The notes beneath the pieces were generated by a model that was given only the letters and a program-made list of their open reading frames with translations, was not told the origin of the DNA and searched no databases. A program made the position numbers and the translations under genes. A stretch of DNA of 64,000 nucleotides from Aedes albopictus (taxonomy: Eukaryota; Arthropoda; Insecta; Diptera; Culicidae): NCBI RefSeq assembly GCF_035046485.1, contig NC_085136.1:74479734-74543733 (forward strand), in the 5' to 3' direction. Of the stretch, positions 1 to 11,480 are shown one piece after another; position 1 is the stretch's first letter, and every line of letters starts with the position of its first letter.

Positions 1-216
1 ACTGCCTTTTCCGCACTTTCAGATGCACTTTTGCCAAAATTGCACTTATTCGCGTGGATTTGTGTTCGCATCATAAACTACGACAGGGTTTAACCCTGTT
101 CAGGTTTCATGGCCCAAAATATGTACCTCTCGTGGAGCTCATGCCGTTGAGGTGCGAAATAGTCGTCGAGTTTGCTGATGGCAACATCATACACAGATAA
201 AAATAGTGAGATACAC
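1..216. other. Intergenic, nothing recognised
   Basis: No open frame, repeat pair or known element end is visible in this left edge of the window. Confidence 0.5.
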
Positions 217-481
217 CACTGACGAACCGACGTGACAGTGGTGATTCAAAACTGTCCCCCCCAAATTTAACGGTCGACCAGCGAAGCGAGCGAACGCTTC
301 TGTCAAATCAACGCAGGCGCGAACCTCTTCCTATATGAATACACGGGGGTTTGGAATCATGCTATCAAAACAACGCGAACCGTTATAGAGGAGGCGGTAG
401 TGTTCGGCTAATTTTCAACATGGCGTCGGGGACAACAAATTTGAATTTATTTGTTCTAGCTGTCACGTCGGTTCGTCGGTG
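217..481. repeat. MITE with CAC(T/C)GACGAACCGACG ends, copy 1
   Basis: The left end CACTGACGAACCGACGTGAC is inverted at the right end (GTCACGTCGGTTCGTCGGTG). The flanks GATACAC and GTTACAC look like a 7-8 bp target duplication with one mismatch. A second copy lies at 37407-37829. Short ends starting CAC and a 7-8 bp TSD suggest a hAT-type non-autonomous element. There is no coding content. Confidence 0.8.
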
Positions 482-511
482 GTTACACGTCATGTAAACT
501 TCAGTTTAGTC

Positions 512-3500
512 TTCTTCTTCTTCGGTCAGGCTAAGGCCGGGGTGGCCTCTGCTGTACATAGTAGCCGCCTCCATTCCACTCGGTCCATGGCTGTTTGTCT
601 CCAGTTCCGCACTCTGCGTAGGGTCCGCAGATCGTCCTCCACTTGGTCGACCCACCTAGCTCGCTGCGCTCCACGTCTTCTTGTACCGGTCGGATGACTC
701 TCGAGAACCATTTTAGTCGGGTTGCTATCCGACATCCTGATGACGTGACCCACCCACCGTAGCCTCCCGATTTTCGCGGTATGGACGATGGTTGGTTCTC
801 TCAGCAGCTGATGCAGCTGGTGGTTCATTCGCCTTCTCCAAGTCCCGTCTTCCATCTGCACTCCGCCGTAGATGGTACGCAACACCTTCCGTTCGAAAAC
901 TCCAAGGGCGCGTTGGTCCTCTGCACGTAGGGTCCATGTTTCGTGCCCATAGAGGACGACCGGTCTAATCAGCGTTTTGTAGATGGTTAACTTCGTGTTA
1001 CGGCGAACTTTATTCGATCGTAGAGTTCTGCGGAGTCCAAAGTAAGAACGGTTTCCTGCCACAATGTGCCTCTGAATTTCTCTGCTGGTGTCGTTGTCGG
1101 CGGTCACCAGTGAGCCCAAGTACACGAATTCTTCAACCGCCTCGATTTCATCACCGTCGATATGAATTCGGGGTGGCGGGCGCGGTGATTCCCCCCTGGA
1201 GCCCTTTGCCATCATGTATTTTGTCTTCGACACATTAATGACTAATCCGATTCGCCTGGCTTCACTCTTTAGTCGGATGTACGTTTCCGCCATCGTCTCA
1301 AATTTACGAGCAATAATATCAATATCATCAGCGAAACCAAGCCGCTGAACGGACTTCGTGAAAATCGTCCCACCCTCTGCGAGATTCAAAGGGACTCGAG
1401 AGTGTCCCTGATACTCGAACTACGCACATCACTCGATCCATCGTCGCCTTGATCAACCGTATCAGTTTATCCGGGAATCCGTATTCGTGCATAATCTGCC
1501 ATAGCTGTTCTCGATCGATTGTATCATACGCCGATTTGAAATCGATGAACAAGTGATGTGTGGGCACGTTGTATTCGCGGCATTTCTGCAACACCTGGCG
1601 GATGGCGAACATCTGGTCCGTTGTAGCGCGTTCACCCATAAATCCAGCCAGATATTGCCCCACGAACTCTCTTGCAATCGGTGATAGACGGCGGCATAAA
1701 AATTGAGAGAGTATCTTGTAGGCAGCGCTCAGTAGTGTGATCGCGCGGTAGTTCCCGCAATCCAACATGTCGCCCTTTTTGTAGATGGGACACACGATAC
1801 CTTCCATCCATTCCTCCAGTAATACTTCCTCCTCCCAAATCTTGGTAATGACCCAGAGTAGTGCTCTCACCAGTGCTTCTCCACCGTATTTTAGAAGCTC
1901 GCTTGGTAGTTGATCAGCTCCAGCGGCTTTGTTGTTTTCAACCGGCCAACCTCCTCCTCAATCTCTTGAAGGTCAGGGGCGGGAAGTCTTTCGTCCTGTG
2001 CACATACTCCTAGATCTGTTACCACGCCACCTTCGGTACTTGCAACGTCGCCATTGAGGTGCTCATCGTAATGTTGCCGCCACCTCTCGACCACCTCACG
2101 CTCGCTCGTGAGAATATTCCCGTGGTTATCTCGGCACATGGCGGCTTGTGGCACAAAGCCTCTGCGCGAGCGGTTCAGCTTCTCGTAGAACTTTCGTGTG
2201 TCCTTAGCGCGGTACAGCTCTTCCATCGCTTCGCAATCTCGTTCTTCCTGCTGGCGCTTCTTCATCCGGAAGACTGAGTTTCTGCCTGTTCCACACCTGT
2301 TCGTAACGTGCCCCCTTCGCTCTCGTACGGTGTTGCAGTATTCTCGCCCATGCTGCATTCTTCTCGTTTTTCAACTGTTCACATTCGCCGTCGTACCAGT
2401 CGTTTCTGTGATTCGGAGTCGCGAAGCCTAGTGCTGTAGCCGAGGTACTACCTATGGCGGATCGGATGTCCCTCCAGCCATCTTCAAGTGTAGCTGCGCC
2501 AAGCTGCTCTTCCGTTGGTAGGGCCACTGCTAACTGCTGCGCGTAGTCTTGAGCCACTTCTCCGTTACGAAGTTGCTCGATGTTGAGCCGCGGCGTTCGA
2601 CTTCGACGCGTGGTGATAACTGTCGAAAGTTTTGAGCGCATGCATACAGCGACTAAGTAGTGATCCGAATCTATATTCGCACTGCGGTATGTGCGGACGT
2701 TGCTTATATCCGAGAAGAATTTATCGTCGATTAGAACGTAATCGATTTGGTTTTCTGTTTGGTTGTCGGATGATCTCCAGGTTGCTTTGTGGATGTCTTT
2801 GCGGGGGAAGAAGGTGCTTCGGACTACCATATCACGGAAGGCTGCAAACGAATCGCTGGCCGTCAATTTCCTCACTTCCTAACTGCGCATTCATGTCGCC
2901 GACAACGATTTTCACGTCACGCGGCGAGCAACCATCGTATGTTTGCTCTAACTGCGTGTAGAATGTTCTTTCTCGTCATCAGGTCTCCCTTCGTGTGGGC
3001 AGTGGACGTTGATGATGCTGTAGTTGAAGAAACGGCCCTTAACTATTAACATGCACATCCTTGCGTTGATCGGCTGCCACCCGATCACACGTTGTCGCAT
3101 CTTGCCCAACACTATAAATCCTGTTCCCAGTTCATTGGTGGTGCCACAGCTTTGGTAGAAGGTAGCCGCTCGATGCCCGCTTTTCCACACTTTCTGTCCA
3201 GTCCAACAAAGTTCCTGCAACGCCACGATGTCGAAGTTGCGGGGATGTAGTTCGTCGTAGATTATCCTGTCACATCCTGCGAAACCTAGTGACTTGCAAT
3301 TCCATGTTCCAAGTTTCCAATCGTAGTCCTTATTTCGTCGCGTAGGTCTTTGCCGATTGTATCGAGTCGTATTTTCTCCTATGTTATTCGCAATGGGGAT
3401 TTTTACGGGTGGCTTATTGGGCCTACACCAACACTCCTGTCTCGCCGGAGGGCCATCGTGCCAGTTCTGCTTAACGTCCCAACCAACACTGGGACGACCA

Positions 3501-3805
3501 CGCTGATGGAGCTACCACCTTGGATCTAGCTGGGCGTGGTGAAGCGTTTCTTACTCAGCCGCTGGATGCCAGAGCAGACGCTGTTTGAGCCGCACCTCCT
3601 TGGTGAACAGACACTCGGATCGTACCTCCTCAATCTAGCTGAAGTCAGAAGGACAACAGTGCCCAGGCTGCACTACCAGCTAAGCACACAACTCTTAGCT
3701 GGCGGTCTTTGTCATCGCTTGACCCGTGGAAGCATGAGGTAGGAACTTGTGAGGACCAGAGCTATATTAGTCGCTCTCCTTATCGACTCACCGTTTTGCA
3801 GCCCA
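512..3805 (-). mobile_element. Full-length RTE-clade LINE (JAM1-like), inactive
   Basis: A 3.29-kb insertion is flanked by the 10-bp direct repeat CAGTTTAGTC at 502-511 and 3806-3815. It reads on the minus strand: endonuclease at about 3.2-2.7 kb, reverse transcriptase at about 1.9-1.3 kb, and a C-terminal region ending near 0.53 kb. A short (GAA)n-type tail follows next to the TSD, as is usual for RTE elements, whose normal length is about 3.3 kb. It split an older MITE rich in ATGTAAA (482-501 and 3816 onward). The clade is a call from motifs and length, not from a search. Confidence 0.85.
526..3226 (-). pseudogene. RTE endonuclease-reverse transcriptase, frameshifted
   Basis: One polyprotein is broken into at least five open pieces in different frames: 3226-2948, 2875-2204, 2358-1891, 1870-1328 and 1389-526. 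The first piece carries an APE-type endonuclease start (VALQELCWTG-like, here ALQELCWTGQ) and an NVHCP motif. The second has the SDHYLV block near the endonuclease end. The fourth has the RT motif FIDFKSAYDTIDR. The last has the thumb and C-terminal YLGSLV and LYGHETWTL blocks typical of RTE proteins. The pieces are collinear and nearly complete, so the element decayed by small indels, not by 5' truncation. It cannot supply a working protein. Confidence 0.85.
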
Positions 3806-3815
3806 CAGTTTAGTC

Positions 3816-3990
3816 ATGTATACTTAATGTTATGATGGTTTACATGATACATCATGTAAATTTATGTTATGTCATGTAAACACACAGAGTCATGCTGAAT
3901 TACATGACATATAATGGAAGTTTACATGATATTTTATGACTTTTACATGATATGTCATGTAAACTTCTGTGATATCCCATGCTCCAATCA
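3816..3990. repeat. ATGTAAA-rich palindromic MITE, right part
   Basis: TTTACATGA and TCATGTAAA alternate repeatedly, making many short palindromes. The left part (CATGTAAACTTCAG, around 491) lies on the far side of the LINE, so the LINE inserted into it. A related TTTACATGATATCATGTAAA pattern occurs in the MITE ends near 51.75 and 51.88 kb. Confidence 0.6.
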
Positions 3991-4319
3991 TGTGCATCAT
4001 ATGTCACAGAAATTTACACTCTTTTTGCGATCTGTGTAGGGATCAATGTGCTACTCTTTGTCCTCACTCACATCTGCCCCCGCAATGTTGAAAAAGATCT
4101 GCTGAAGCTCGAACCCGCCTTTTGCGAGCAACATATCCTTCTTCTCGTTAGCATCACTTATCTTGGCCGCCCTAAGGCAGATCTCAAAACCCCTCTTCCA
4201 GATATTCCACTTTCCAGATATTCCGTCCATTCTACAAAATAGCAGCCAATAATTTAATGTTTACTTTTAAAAACATTGAACGTACCTTTTGCAGGAAGTA
4301 TCAATCTCGATTTCGCAAA

Positions 4320-4481
4320 GCCCGTCTCCACGTCACGGTAGCCGTTCGTCGCTGTCCTGCCGCGGTAGCTTTTCTCCACTTTCACGTCGCAGTATCCGAT
4401 CATCGCTTACTTGTCGCGATAGCCGTATGCCACTGTCACGTCGTGATAGCTAATCGCCGCTATCTCGTCACGATAGCCTCC
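4320..4481. repeat. 27-bp minisatellite, six units
   Basis: Six consecutive 27-nt units begin at 4320, 4347, 4374, 4401, 4428 and 4455. The shared core is CACGTCGCGATAGCC with substitutions and no length change. In one plus-strand frame (open 4257-4562) this makes a 9-residue repeat with a recurrent HV-VA core. There is no start context or known domain, so coding is doubtful. Confidence 0.75.
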
Positions 4482-4629
4482 TTTATCCAACCAAAACAAA
4501 CTGTGCAAATCATCAAATCTAATGACTATCTCACATCATTTCTCGAATATTCTTATGCGTGAGTAATCAAACCGTAGAATCCGTTTCTGAACAGAAATCA
4601 GCCAGCCTCGTCGTCAATTTGTGATCCAG

Positions 4630-4846
4630 TATTATCAATCCAGTCGAAACCCGGAATTTGGTGGGAGCGAACTTCGATTTTTCTCCCAATCCATGCGTCG
4701 GACCTAACTTCGGAAGTGGTGCGCTGTTTAGCGTACCTGTTGATCTACACAGCGCATCACTTCCGATGTTAGGTCCGACGCATGGATTGGGAGAAAAATC
4801 GAAGTTCGCTCCCACCAAATTCCGGGTTTCGACTGGATTGATAATA
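4630..4846. repeat. Hairpin MITE
   Basis: Two nearly perfect inverted arms of about 95 bp (outer end TATTATCAATCCAGTCGAAA) are separated by a loop of about 20 bp near 4738. The outer bases are TATTATC and GATAATA. It is non-coding; open frames on both strands here mirror each other because of the palindrome. Confidence 0.85.
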
Positions 4847-6376
4847 GTAGATCATAAAGACATGTTTACTCTTCGACATTGCTGCTTTTATTATAGTCTA
4901 TTTTACGAAACGACAACAGTGTTGATATTGATATTAACACTCACGGGCTTGGGCGCGACCTCCTGTCAAATTTTCATTCATGAAATGAGCGATCAGCTGA
5001 TCCGAAACGTCTCGTAAAATGGCTCATTCCCCTGTCCCAGTCCCCAGATACAGTACAACCCCGATATTCAGAACCAAAGACATCACCACAAGATCAAAAT
5101 AAATCCAATACACAAAGACTCACCTTTTAGTATATTTGTTCCAAAACAAGGCCAATTTTCACGTTAACCTTGCGAAAACGCTTAATTTTGAACCAACATG
5201 GCAGATCAAGTTCTTTTTTTGGTTGACCATTTGACCATTTTCAAAAGTCATGTGTCTCTAATTACGAAATGCATTTGAGAGAAACAGTACCGCAAAAAGG
5301 TAGCGCAAATTCGTTTGAACTTTTTTTCAATTTCGTTTGCGTCACATATGAGATTGTTATGTTTTAGCCTTTGGATTTAGTTGAAAACCGAGCTATTTGA
5401 TCGCCAAGTGTAGCAACTATTATATTAAAGTGTATTACATTTGATTCGGCGATGTAAGCTTTGTTGTCAAATCCATATTTAGAACCTGATTAATCTTATG
5501 TGTAAAAAACATTGTATACATTGGTGAAACACATACTATCGTTGGCGCTTGTGAATCAGTTCATGAGTTGAAACACATGAATCGATCGTGTCAATTTTTT
5601 TCAGTGTAGTGTAGCATGCACAGTGTGTCGCCGGGGGAATGTATGAAAAAAAAAAGAGTCGGTCATCTTTTTCCTTCTAGAGCATCTCCAGGAGCGTTTC
5701 AGTTCTAGTTATATTTTTAAAACGGTTACAAAATTTGTAACTGTCAAAAATAGAACTCAAGCATGGGCGTCTTCAGCAGCAGTTCTAAATCCTGCAGACT
5801 TCTTACGGAAATCGGTAAAATTTAATTGTCAACGACCTAATAAATCATAAACCCCATTGGACTCGGTAGAATGATGTTTCCAAAGGGCATACATATGATT
5901 TGACATGGCAACAACATAAATAGAACACGTCAAAATCTTGTTTCAAATTTGTGCAAAAATAGAATAGTGGTTTCTGCTTTTAGTAGTGTTGCGTGTACGT
6001 ACACGCTGCATTACACGAACACCACTTGAGTTACTGGTTGAAAATAGTAAACAAAGATCAGCTGTTCGCAGCAAAATCAAATGGGCATATTTTCAACCAG
6101 TAGATTTGCATTAGTGTTCGTGACACCGCGCTGCGAAACCACTATGGGGTCGTATGCCAGTTTCAAATTTTGTAACAAAACTGTTCAAATTTATAAATTT
6201 GAAACGCCTGCTGAAGATGACCGAGCAGCCAAAATGCACTCACTCCAATGGGAAATCCCATTTGTATCTGCAATCGTGTGCGAGAAGAAGTATAAACAAA
6301 CGTGTTTTGTCTCGTTTTTTCTCACGTTTGCCATACGACTTCCGCAAGGCGGCAGCACTGCGGCGCCGTCAAGGCC
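4847..6376. other. Non-coding stretch
   Basis: No supported gene. The only structure seen is an imperfect inverted pair at about 6010-6050 and 6090-6125 (CACGAACAC with CTGGTTGAAAATA), probably a small MITE. The rest is AT-rich and featureless. Confidence 0.45.
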
Positions 6377-6655
6377 TACAGGCTAAGATCAGTTCACCAA
6401 TTTTTCTAAAATATGGGTAAATTTTACTCAAATTTGCGTAAACTTTACGCAAATATGGGTAAATAAAACTCATATTTTGGAAAAGTGCACAACCGCATTT
6501 ATAGGTAATATTAACCCATATTTAGGTTACAATTACTCATATTTGTGTACACATTTCCCATATTTGAGTTTTGTTCACCTACATTTGAGTATCATTTACG
6601 CATATTTGCGGTTGTGCACTTTTTGGAAAAAAAGGTAAACTGATCTTAGCGTGTA
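6377..6655. repeat. MITE with TACA(C/G)GCTAAG ends, copy 1
   Basis: The left end TACAGGCTAAGATCAGTT is inverted at the right end (AACTGATCTTAGCGTGTA). The interior is full of TATGGGTAAA and ATTTGCG motifs in both orientations. A sister copy of the same size and interior lies at 7795-8061. Confidence 0.8.
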
Positions 6656-7060
6656 TATTGCACTGTTCACACCAAATCGAACTGCACAGTATGAAAGTGT
6701 GACGGTTGAGAAGTGTGACGATAAGTGCAACTGGCCTGTCTGACAGCATTTTGACGTCGAGAAATGTCACAGATTAGCACGTGGTGTGTGATTCGCCTGA
6801 TTCTTCCTCGGTTTTGTTTTGATTCTCATCCATCTGACAACTCTCCAACTCGAATTTCTCTCTTTGTTTCTCGCCAAAGTAATTACCGGGTGGCCAGTTG
6901 TGCAGGTTTGTGCGTTTATATCAGTGGAAAAAGTTTGTGAAATGTGGAGTTTATGAAATTAATGTCGGCAACCGTGCCCGAGTACAAAAATAGTGTGATA
7001 GGCGGATTGCATCAAAAATCCATCTTTGAAAGCAACCAGCAATATTAATGGTATCTATAT
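6656..7060. other. Non-coding stretch upstream of protease exon a
   Basis: No open frame with protease similarity is seen here, although the missing first exons of the protease homologue would be expected upstream. Nothing else is recognised. Confidence 0.4.
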
Positions 7061-7314
7061 CACAAAGAAACAGACGTCACACTCTCATTGCTTCCCATCG
7101 ATCACCTTTTTAACGGTTGATTCAAATATTCAGTAGTAGGTCGATCTACCACTCGTGGCGCTGGTATCGTTTTTGCTCCTGTTTGACGTTTGCTCACTAC
7201 CGCCATCTAGTGGCGGCCCGGCTAAACACAGTACGTTTAGCATTGGGCAATTACGTTTTTGTGACGATGTTTTGAAATGAAATTTCTTCTAAGTGTTACG
7301 TCTGTTTCTCTGTG
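7061..7314. repeat. hAT-like MITE, CACAAAGAAACAGACG ends
   Basis: The inverted ends CACAAAGAAACAGACG and CGTCTGTTTCTCTGTG are flanked by TCTATAT on both sides (7054-7060 and 7315-7321). The interior includes a TAGATGGCGGTAGTGAGCAAACG-type block, inverted relative to the copy at 45831-46083. Confidence 0.85.
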
Positions 7315-7376
7315 TCTATATGTCAACACATCTTTATATCGTATGCCATATAATGCATATTTTGCTCCATATACAG

Positions 7377-7500
7377 TTCCATTATCACATGGGAAGCTAT
7401 AAACTGAGATCATCCAACGTCTCCATCCTTGATCGCCAGGAGTGCTACGACGCCGGATTGAGGATCTCTTCAAACCAGTATTGTTTCCAATATTCCAAAG
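7377..7500 (+). CDS. Serine protease homologue, exon a (end of first domain, before the active-site exon)
   Basis: The exon runs from a possible acceptor (ATATACAG at 7371-7376) to a clear donor (AAAG followed by GTGAGA at 7501). It encodes KLRSSNVSILDRQECYDAG then a CF...SKG ending. This lines up with the end of the first large exon of the paralogue at 52.6 kb (VLRTVSLSVV...TCL, then FCAGNKKG), at the same intron position and phase. Residues upstream, including the GWG block and the His and Asp parts of the domain, are not found in the window; they lie further left or are lost. The true 5' boundary of this exon is therefore uncertain. The next exon is at 35810, about 28 kb away. Confidence 0.6.
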
Positions 7501-7582
7501 GTGAGATGTGTTCAATTACTTCAGTTGGACTATTATTGTTTTTAATCGTTTTCGAAGTAGTTATGCCCAGCCACCACGGTGT

Positions 7583-7728
7583 GCTGAAACATGATTATTA
7601 TCGAACTTGCATGAACCTCATATTTTTTTTCATCAAAAGTTAGTATTAACAGTATAGAAATCGATGCTGAAGACTAGAAAATCTTTCATCGGGGAAAATT
7701 AAAATAAAATCGATTTTAGACGAATTTC
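7583..7728. repeat. Inverted copy of the far end of the same intron
   Basis: About 145 bp here (GCTGAAACATGATTATTATC to AAAATCGATTT) is the reverse complement of 35665-35808 with few differences, including the splice acceptor region at 35808. The two copies face each other from opposite ends of the 28-kb intron. Confidence 0.8.
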
Positions 7729-7794
7729 GCGCCAACCCTTCTATGGGGCTGGCAGCACCCTCTCAGAATCAAATGAAACTTGGTGGACAGGACA

Positions 7795-8061
7795 TACACG
7801 CTAAGGTAAGTTTACCTATTTTTCTAAAATATGGTTAAGTTTTACTCAAATTTGCGTAAACTTTACGCAAATATGGGTAAATAAAACTCATATTTTGCAA
7901 AAGTGCACATTCGCATTTATGGGTAATATTTCCCGTATTTGGGTTACAATTAGGTACACATTACCCATATTTGAGTCTTGTTTACCTATATTTGAGTATC
8001 ATTTACGCATATTTGCGGTTGTGCATTTTTTGGAAAAAGGGTAAACTGTCCCTAGCGTGTA
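7795..8061. repeat. MITE with TACACGCTAAG ends, copy 2
   Basis: Left end TACACGCTAAGGTAAGTTTA and right end CCTAGCGTGTA. The interior matches the copy at 6377-6655, with a short deletion in the middle. Confidence 0.8.
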
Positions 8062-8521
8062 AACAATAGGTGTTTCTAAGCAACTTTGCATACTTTGTTT
8101 TTCGAAATTTTTCAAGAGTAACTTTTGAAGAGGGCCTAATTTTTTTTTTTTCATTGATTTTTTTAAATCGATGTAACTCAAAAATGACAAGAGCTACAAA
8201 AAAGTGTTGTATGGCGGAGTATCGTGAAATTCTTTGAAGTTTTGTAGAAAAATATCAAAAAAAAAATAAAACTACTTTCTATCACTGAAAAAAAAAGGTT
8301 TTAAAAATTAAAATCAATATTGCGAAAAACCCTATGTTTTAAGTCGATGATTTTTTTCCACATTATTGAAACATTGTCGTAGTTTTCTTGGACATTTTCA
8401 ACCAATGCAAGAATGAAGCACTGTTTTACTCCAGAATCCCTGAATTCTGGCTGACCGGCTTCATAATTGTTTTCCATATTCAAGATGATCTTCAACGAGC
8501 CTTGTCCTCCGTCAATCCCTA

Positions 8522-8692
8522 TTAGGGAGCATCCATTTAGTACGCCACGCTAAAAACTAGAATTTTTAACCCACCCCCCCCCCCCTTCCCCTTTCCTACG
8601 GGGTTTTCCTATACTCAATACATTGCTTGTCACACTTTTCAGAAACCCCCTCCCCCCTCAAAGCGTGACGTACTTTATGGATGCCCCCTCAG
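8522..8692. repeat. TA-flanked MITE with C-rich interior
   Basis: The ends TTAGGGAGCATCCATTTAGT and its imperfect complement at 8670-8692 are flanked by TA (8520-8521 and 8693-8694). The interior has long C runs. It belongs to the same style of element as 15371-15536, 37192-37352 and 37460-37615. Confidence 0.8.
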
Positions 8693-9031
8693 TATGCGTG
8701 CGTCCTGAATATTACGACAACTTTTAACATATGCTATTAAGCCATGAACATTTCGACAAAAGATCAGATATTCCTTGTTAAGGTTGCCGCTTAAAGTTGA
8801 AAAAAATTGACTCAACTTCAAAAAAAATATATCTGGTTCGTGTGCGGAACTTGTAAGAAGGCTCTGCAAACCATGCTGTATCGCCACAAATTTCGATTCG
8901 CCAAGAGCATGAGCAAGTTTCCGAGTTTGAAAAACAATGAAAAATAAAAAATCATTTTTTAAAAACAAGTCCCACAAACCTTTCTTGTGCTTAGATCCAG
9001 TTTATTTTGAATTTTCAAGATCTGGTTATGT

Positions 9032-9206
9032 CAAGGGAAATGACATATCCTTTTCTAAGCGGAATATCCGCATTTATCCGTTTCTAACCGCCGATAACAG
9101 TTGCTAAGCGAGCTGCTAAGTGAGCAGAAGTTAGACGCGGTTGGCGACGGTTAGAAACGGATAAATGCGGATATTCCGGTTAGAAAAGGGTATGTCATTC
9201 CCCTTG
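9032..9206. repeat. Hairpin MITE with 8-bp TSD
   Basis: Arms CAAGGGAAATGACATATCC and GGTATGTCATTCCCCTTG continue inward for about 60 bp. The TSD is GGTTATGT at 9024-9031 and 9207-9214. It lies within the relic gene on the minus strand. Confidence 0.9.
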
Positions 9207-9590
9207 GGTTATGTGGCAGACGCCGCTTCTCCGGAAATTTTTTCGCACTTCCTAGAATCTTAACTTTGGTGGGCTTTCCTCTTGAGTTCTTCAAAACTAC
9301 ATCGCCGTTTGAAGCATTACTGGACCTCAGTGATTGTGCCAGAAGTTTACCGGTATCGTTACCAGCAAGGCGCACTAGATTTTTCTCTTATGTGTCTTTT
9401 GAACAATGATGCGATTTCCCTCGATGAACTTCTGATAAGCACTTGGAGCACAACTTAAGGTTGAAATTAAATTTTTTGCTTGGTTTGGCCTTGACTTCGG
9501 TTTGCTCAAAGGATTTTGGCAGGCCACCGCACACAAATTGCGTATGTTTTGTTGACGTCTGTCCTCTCGTGACTACTGACGACACATCTT

Positions 9591-10690
9591 TACAATAATC
9601 ATGTACATATAGTGTTATGCGGCACCCCTGGTATAGAAAACATATTACTATGCATAATCATTTAAATTAAAAAGTTTATTATTACCATCCGTCCGCCTGT
9701 AGACAACCATGTAGCACTTGGAACACAAAACTTTCGAGTAAATTTCTTGATTATCATTGTAATTTGGCAAAAAGTATTACACTATGGTTTGCTTTAGTTT
9801 GTCATACAGTTTTCAGGAGATTTGGTTGTACCGAAACACAAGGCGCAAACTAAATTGCGACAGGTTTCGTGGTCCAGCTTCATGTCCGCTGCAAACAAGT
9901 TACTGGGAGACAATGGGCGTTCAACCAAACCTTTTTTCTTAGATTGATTATTTTATGTTACCATGGTAACGTATATGTACTGTACTGAAAATGGTTGCCT
10001 AAATAGTTATTACCTGAATTGATCAACCTTTAATGTGTCACCCACCTAGTTACAAGACTACGTACGTAGTTTCGTACAATAGCCTTCATATTGTATGAAA
10101 CAGTTTTGTATGTGATGTTAAACAGATGTTGAAATAATCGAGGAAATAATGTAACAATAAATAGTATGTAGTAATAAATAGGACATTCACAAACCATCCC
10201 TCGGTTTTCATTCGTTAACAAAATTCTTTGTTTCTTAATCCGTAAGTAGAACGATATATTCCTAACGACATCATGTGGTTTCGTGCATAACATTCGGTAT
10301 ACCAAAGTGGGCTGGATACATTGTATGCACACCGAATACAGATTTGTGATAAATGTTCAGTTCTTGATCTTATTTCTTTATAATGAAAACTCCTGAAAAT
10401 CTCTAGCTTTGATCAAAAACAATGCAAGTTTATTTTCCCTTTCAACATATGTTTGCCATCGAAGAAGGCTGGATCTTAGACATTCATGGCAACTTTTCTG
10501 AAAATCGTATTGCCATCGTAATATTAATAAATAGAAGGATAAATTGTCGCTGTTAATGAGGTGTAATTGTGCCAGTCAATGCTACTCCACACCACGGTAG
10601 TTTGCTACAGTTAGAGAGAAGGAAAGTGACGAAAGTGAAGAGCAGCGAGGTGAGAGTTGTTTTTTGAATAGCGTGAAACCAGAGAAGTTG

Positions 10691-10692
<2 letters not shown>
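9591..10692. other. Non-coding intron sequence
   Basis: No supported gene or repeat pair is seen. It is AT-rich sequence between the relic gene and the TA tract, inside the long intron of the protease homologue. Confidence 0.4.
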
Positions 10693-10783
<91 letters not shown>

Positions 10784-10789
10784 ATATAT

Positions 10790-10825
<36 letters not shown>
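10693..10825. repeat. (TA)n tract, left part
   Basis: Almost pure TA dinucleotides with a few slips (ATACATAT, ATAATA). It is the left half of the tract into which element A inserted. The tract resumes at 27882-28056 and 35248-35357. Confidence 0.95.
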
Positions 10826-11462
10826 AGTTACCGAACCTCCATACCCGATCCCGGACTTGTCCGACATTATAGAACGGATGAGGAACACACAAACCAAACA
10901 CAACAACAACAACAACAGCCACAAGCATGAACCGACTCGACTCATCAAAAAGCTAAACTCCACCGACCAGCAGAACGTGACGGGATGTATTATGCCTCTC
11001 AAGAAAAATCAGAATATGGCGATTATCTGCCTCTGGCTTCTGATATTAGCGCGACAGTCACTAATCATAACAGCGTCACCAGATTTAAAAGTATATATAT
11101 ATTCCATTATATGGGGTTTGACAGCAAGAACACTCATTCCACTGAGCCACTCTTTCCGTTCGTCACAAATACATTCAAAAACATCTGTCACTTCGCGAAA
11201 CCCACGTGCTTTTGTTTTTGGCGGGAACACTTTTTCTATTGTTTTGCCATGCGACTGTCATGCGGCGGTATGCCTTGCGAGCGTACGACCGCCGCAGGAC
11301 TCTAATAAAAGATAAGCGCGACAATACGACTCGCATTTCACAGTTTGATAGCGTAAGCATTTATACGCGAACTCAATAAATCAGTCTTAGTCTTTCTTTC
11401 GAACCGTCCACTTGGGATTTTCCTTTTTTAAAAACATATACCGGTAGCCCCGACTTATCGCT
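10826..11462 (+). repeat. Element A 5' LTR, 637 bp
   Basis: It matches the 3' LTR (27541-27881) over both ends, but carries about 325 bp more after GGGATGTA (about 10989-11313). It lacks about 37 bp that the 3' LTR has near CAGGAACGGTTACC. The extra block could be ancestral LTR deleted from the 3' copy, or a later insertion at a TA; it has no clear inverted ends. CTCAATAAATCAGTC near the end is a likely polyadenylation region. Confidence 0.85.
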
Positions 11463-11480
11463 GGCGCAGTCTCGACTTGG
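11463..11480 (+). other. Element A primer-binding site
   Basis: GGCGCAGTCTCGAC immediately follows the LTR. The GGCGCAGTC core is that of 17.6/297-type elements, which are primed by tRNA-Ser (family knowledge). Confidence 0.7.

Larger units (their letters stand above)
8300..9590 (-). pseudogene. Relic of an unknown, probably transposon-linked protein
   Basis: Reading right to left, the pieces are 9585-9388 and 9375-9207, then about 9020-8693, then 8521-8301. The first has a zinc-binding-like C-x2-C...H-x4-HC cluster (LCSKCLSEVHRGKSHHCSKD). The middle piece has KFVAIQHGLQSLL and FFLKLSQF blocks. The last has a GIDGGQGSLKI block followed by VKQCFILALVENV. Two MITEs (9032-9206 and 8522-8692) interrupt it, and removing each with one TSD copy restores collinearity; at 8521 the frame is restored exactly. 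I remember similar proteins with a (V/I)DGGQGSFK block from repetitive families in invertebrates, but cannot name the family or function. There are frameshifts, and no stop or start is defined. Confidence 0.5.

Noticed and set aside
4567..5017. Two opposite-strand frames sharing the peptide VGANFDFSPNPCVGPN
   Set aside because: The hairpin MITE at 4630-4846 makes both strands read alike; there is no evidence of coding.
10553..11002. Open frames of repeated Tyr-Ile residues across TA tracts (also near 27.8-28.3 kb)
   Set aside because: They are translations of a dinucleotide microsatellite, not genes.
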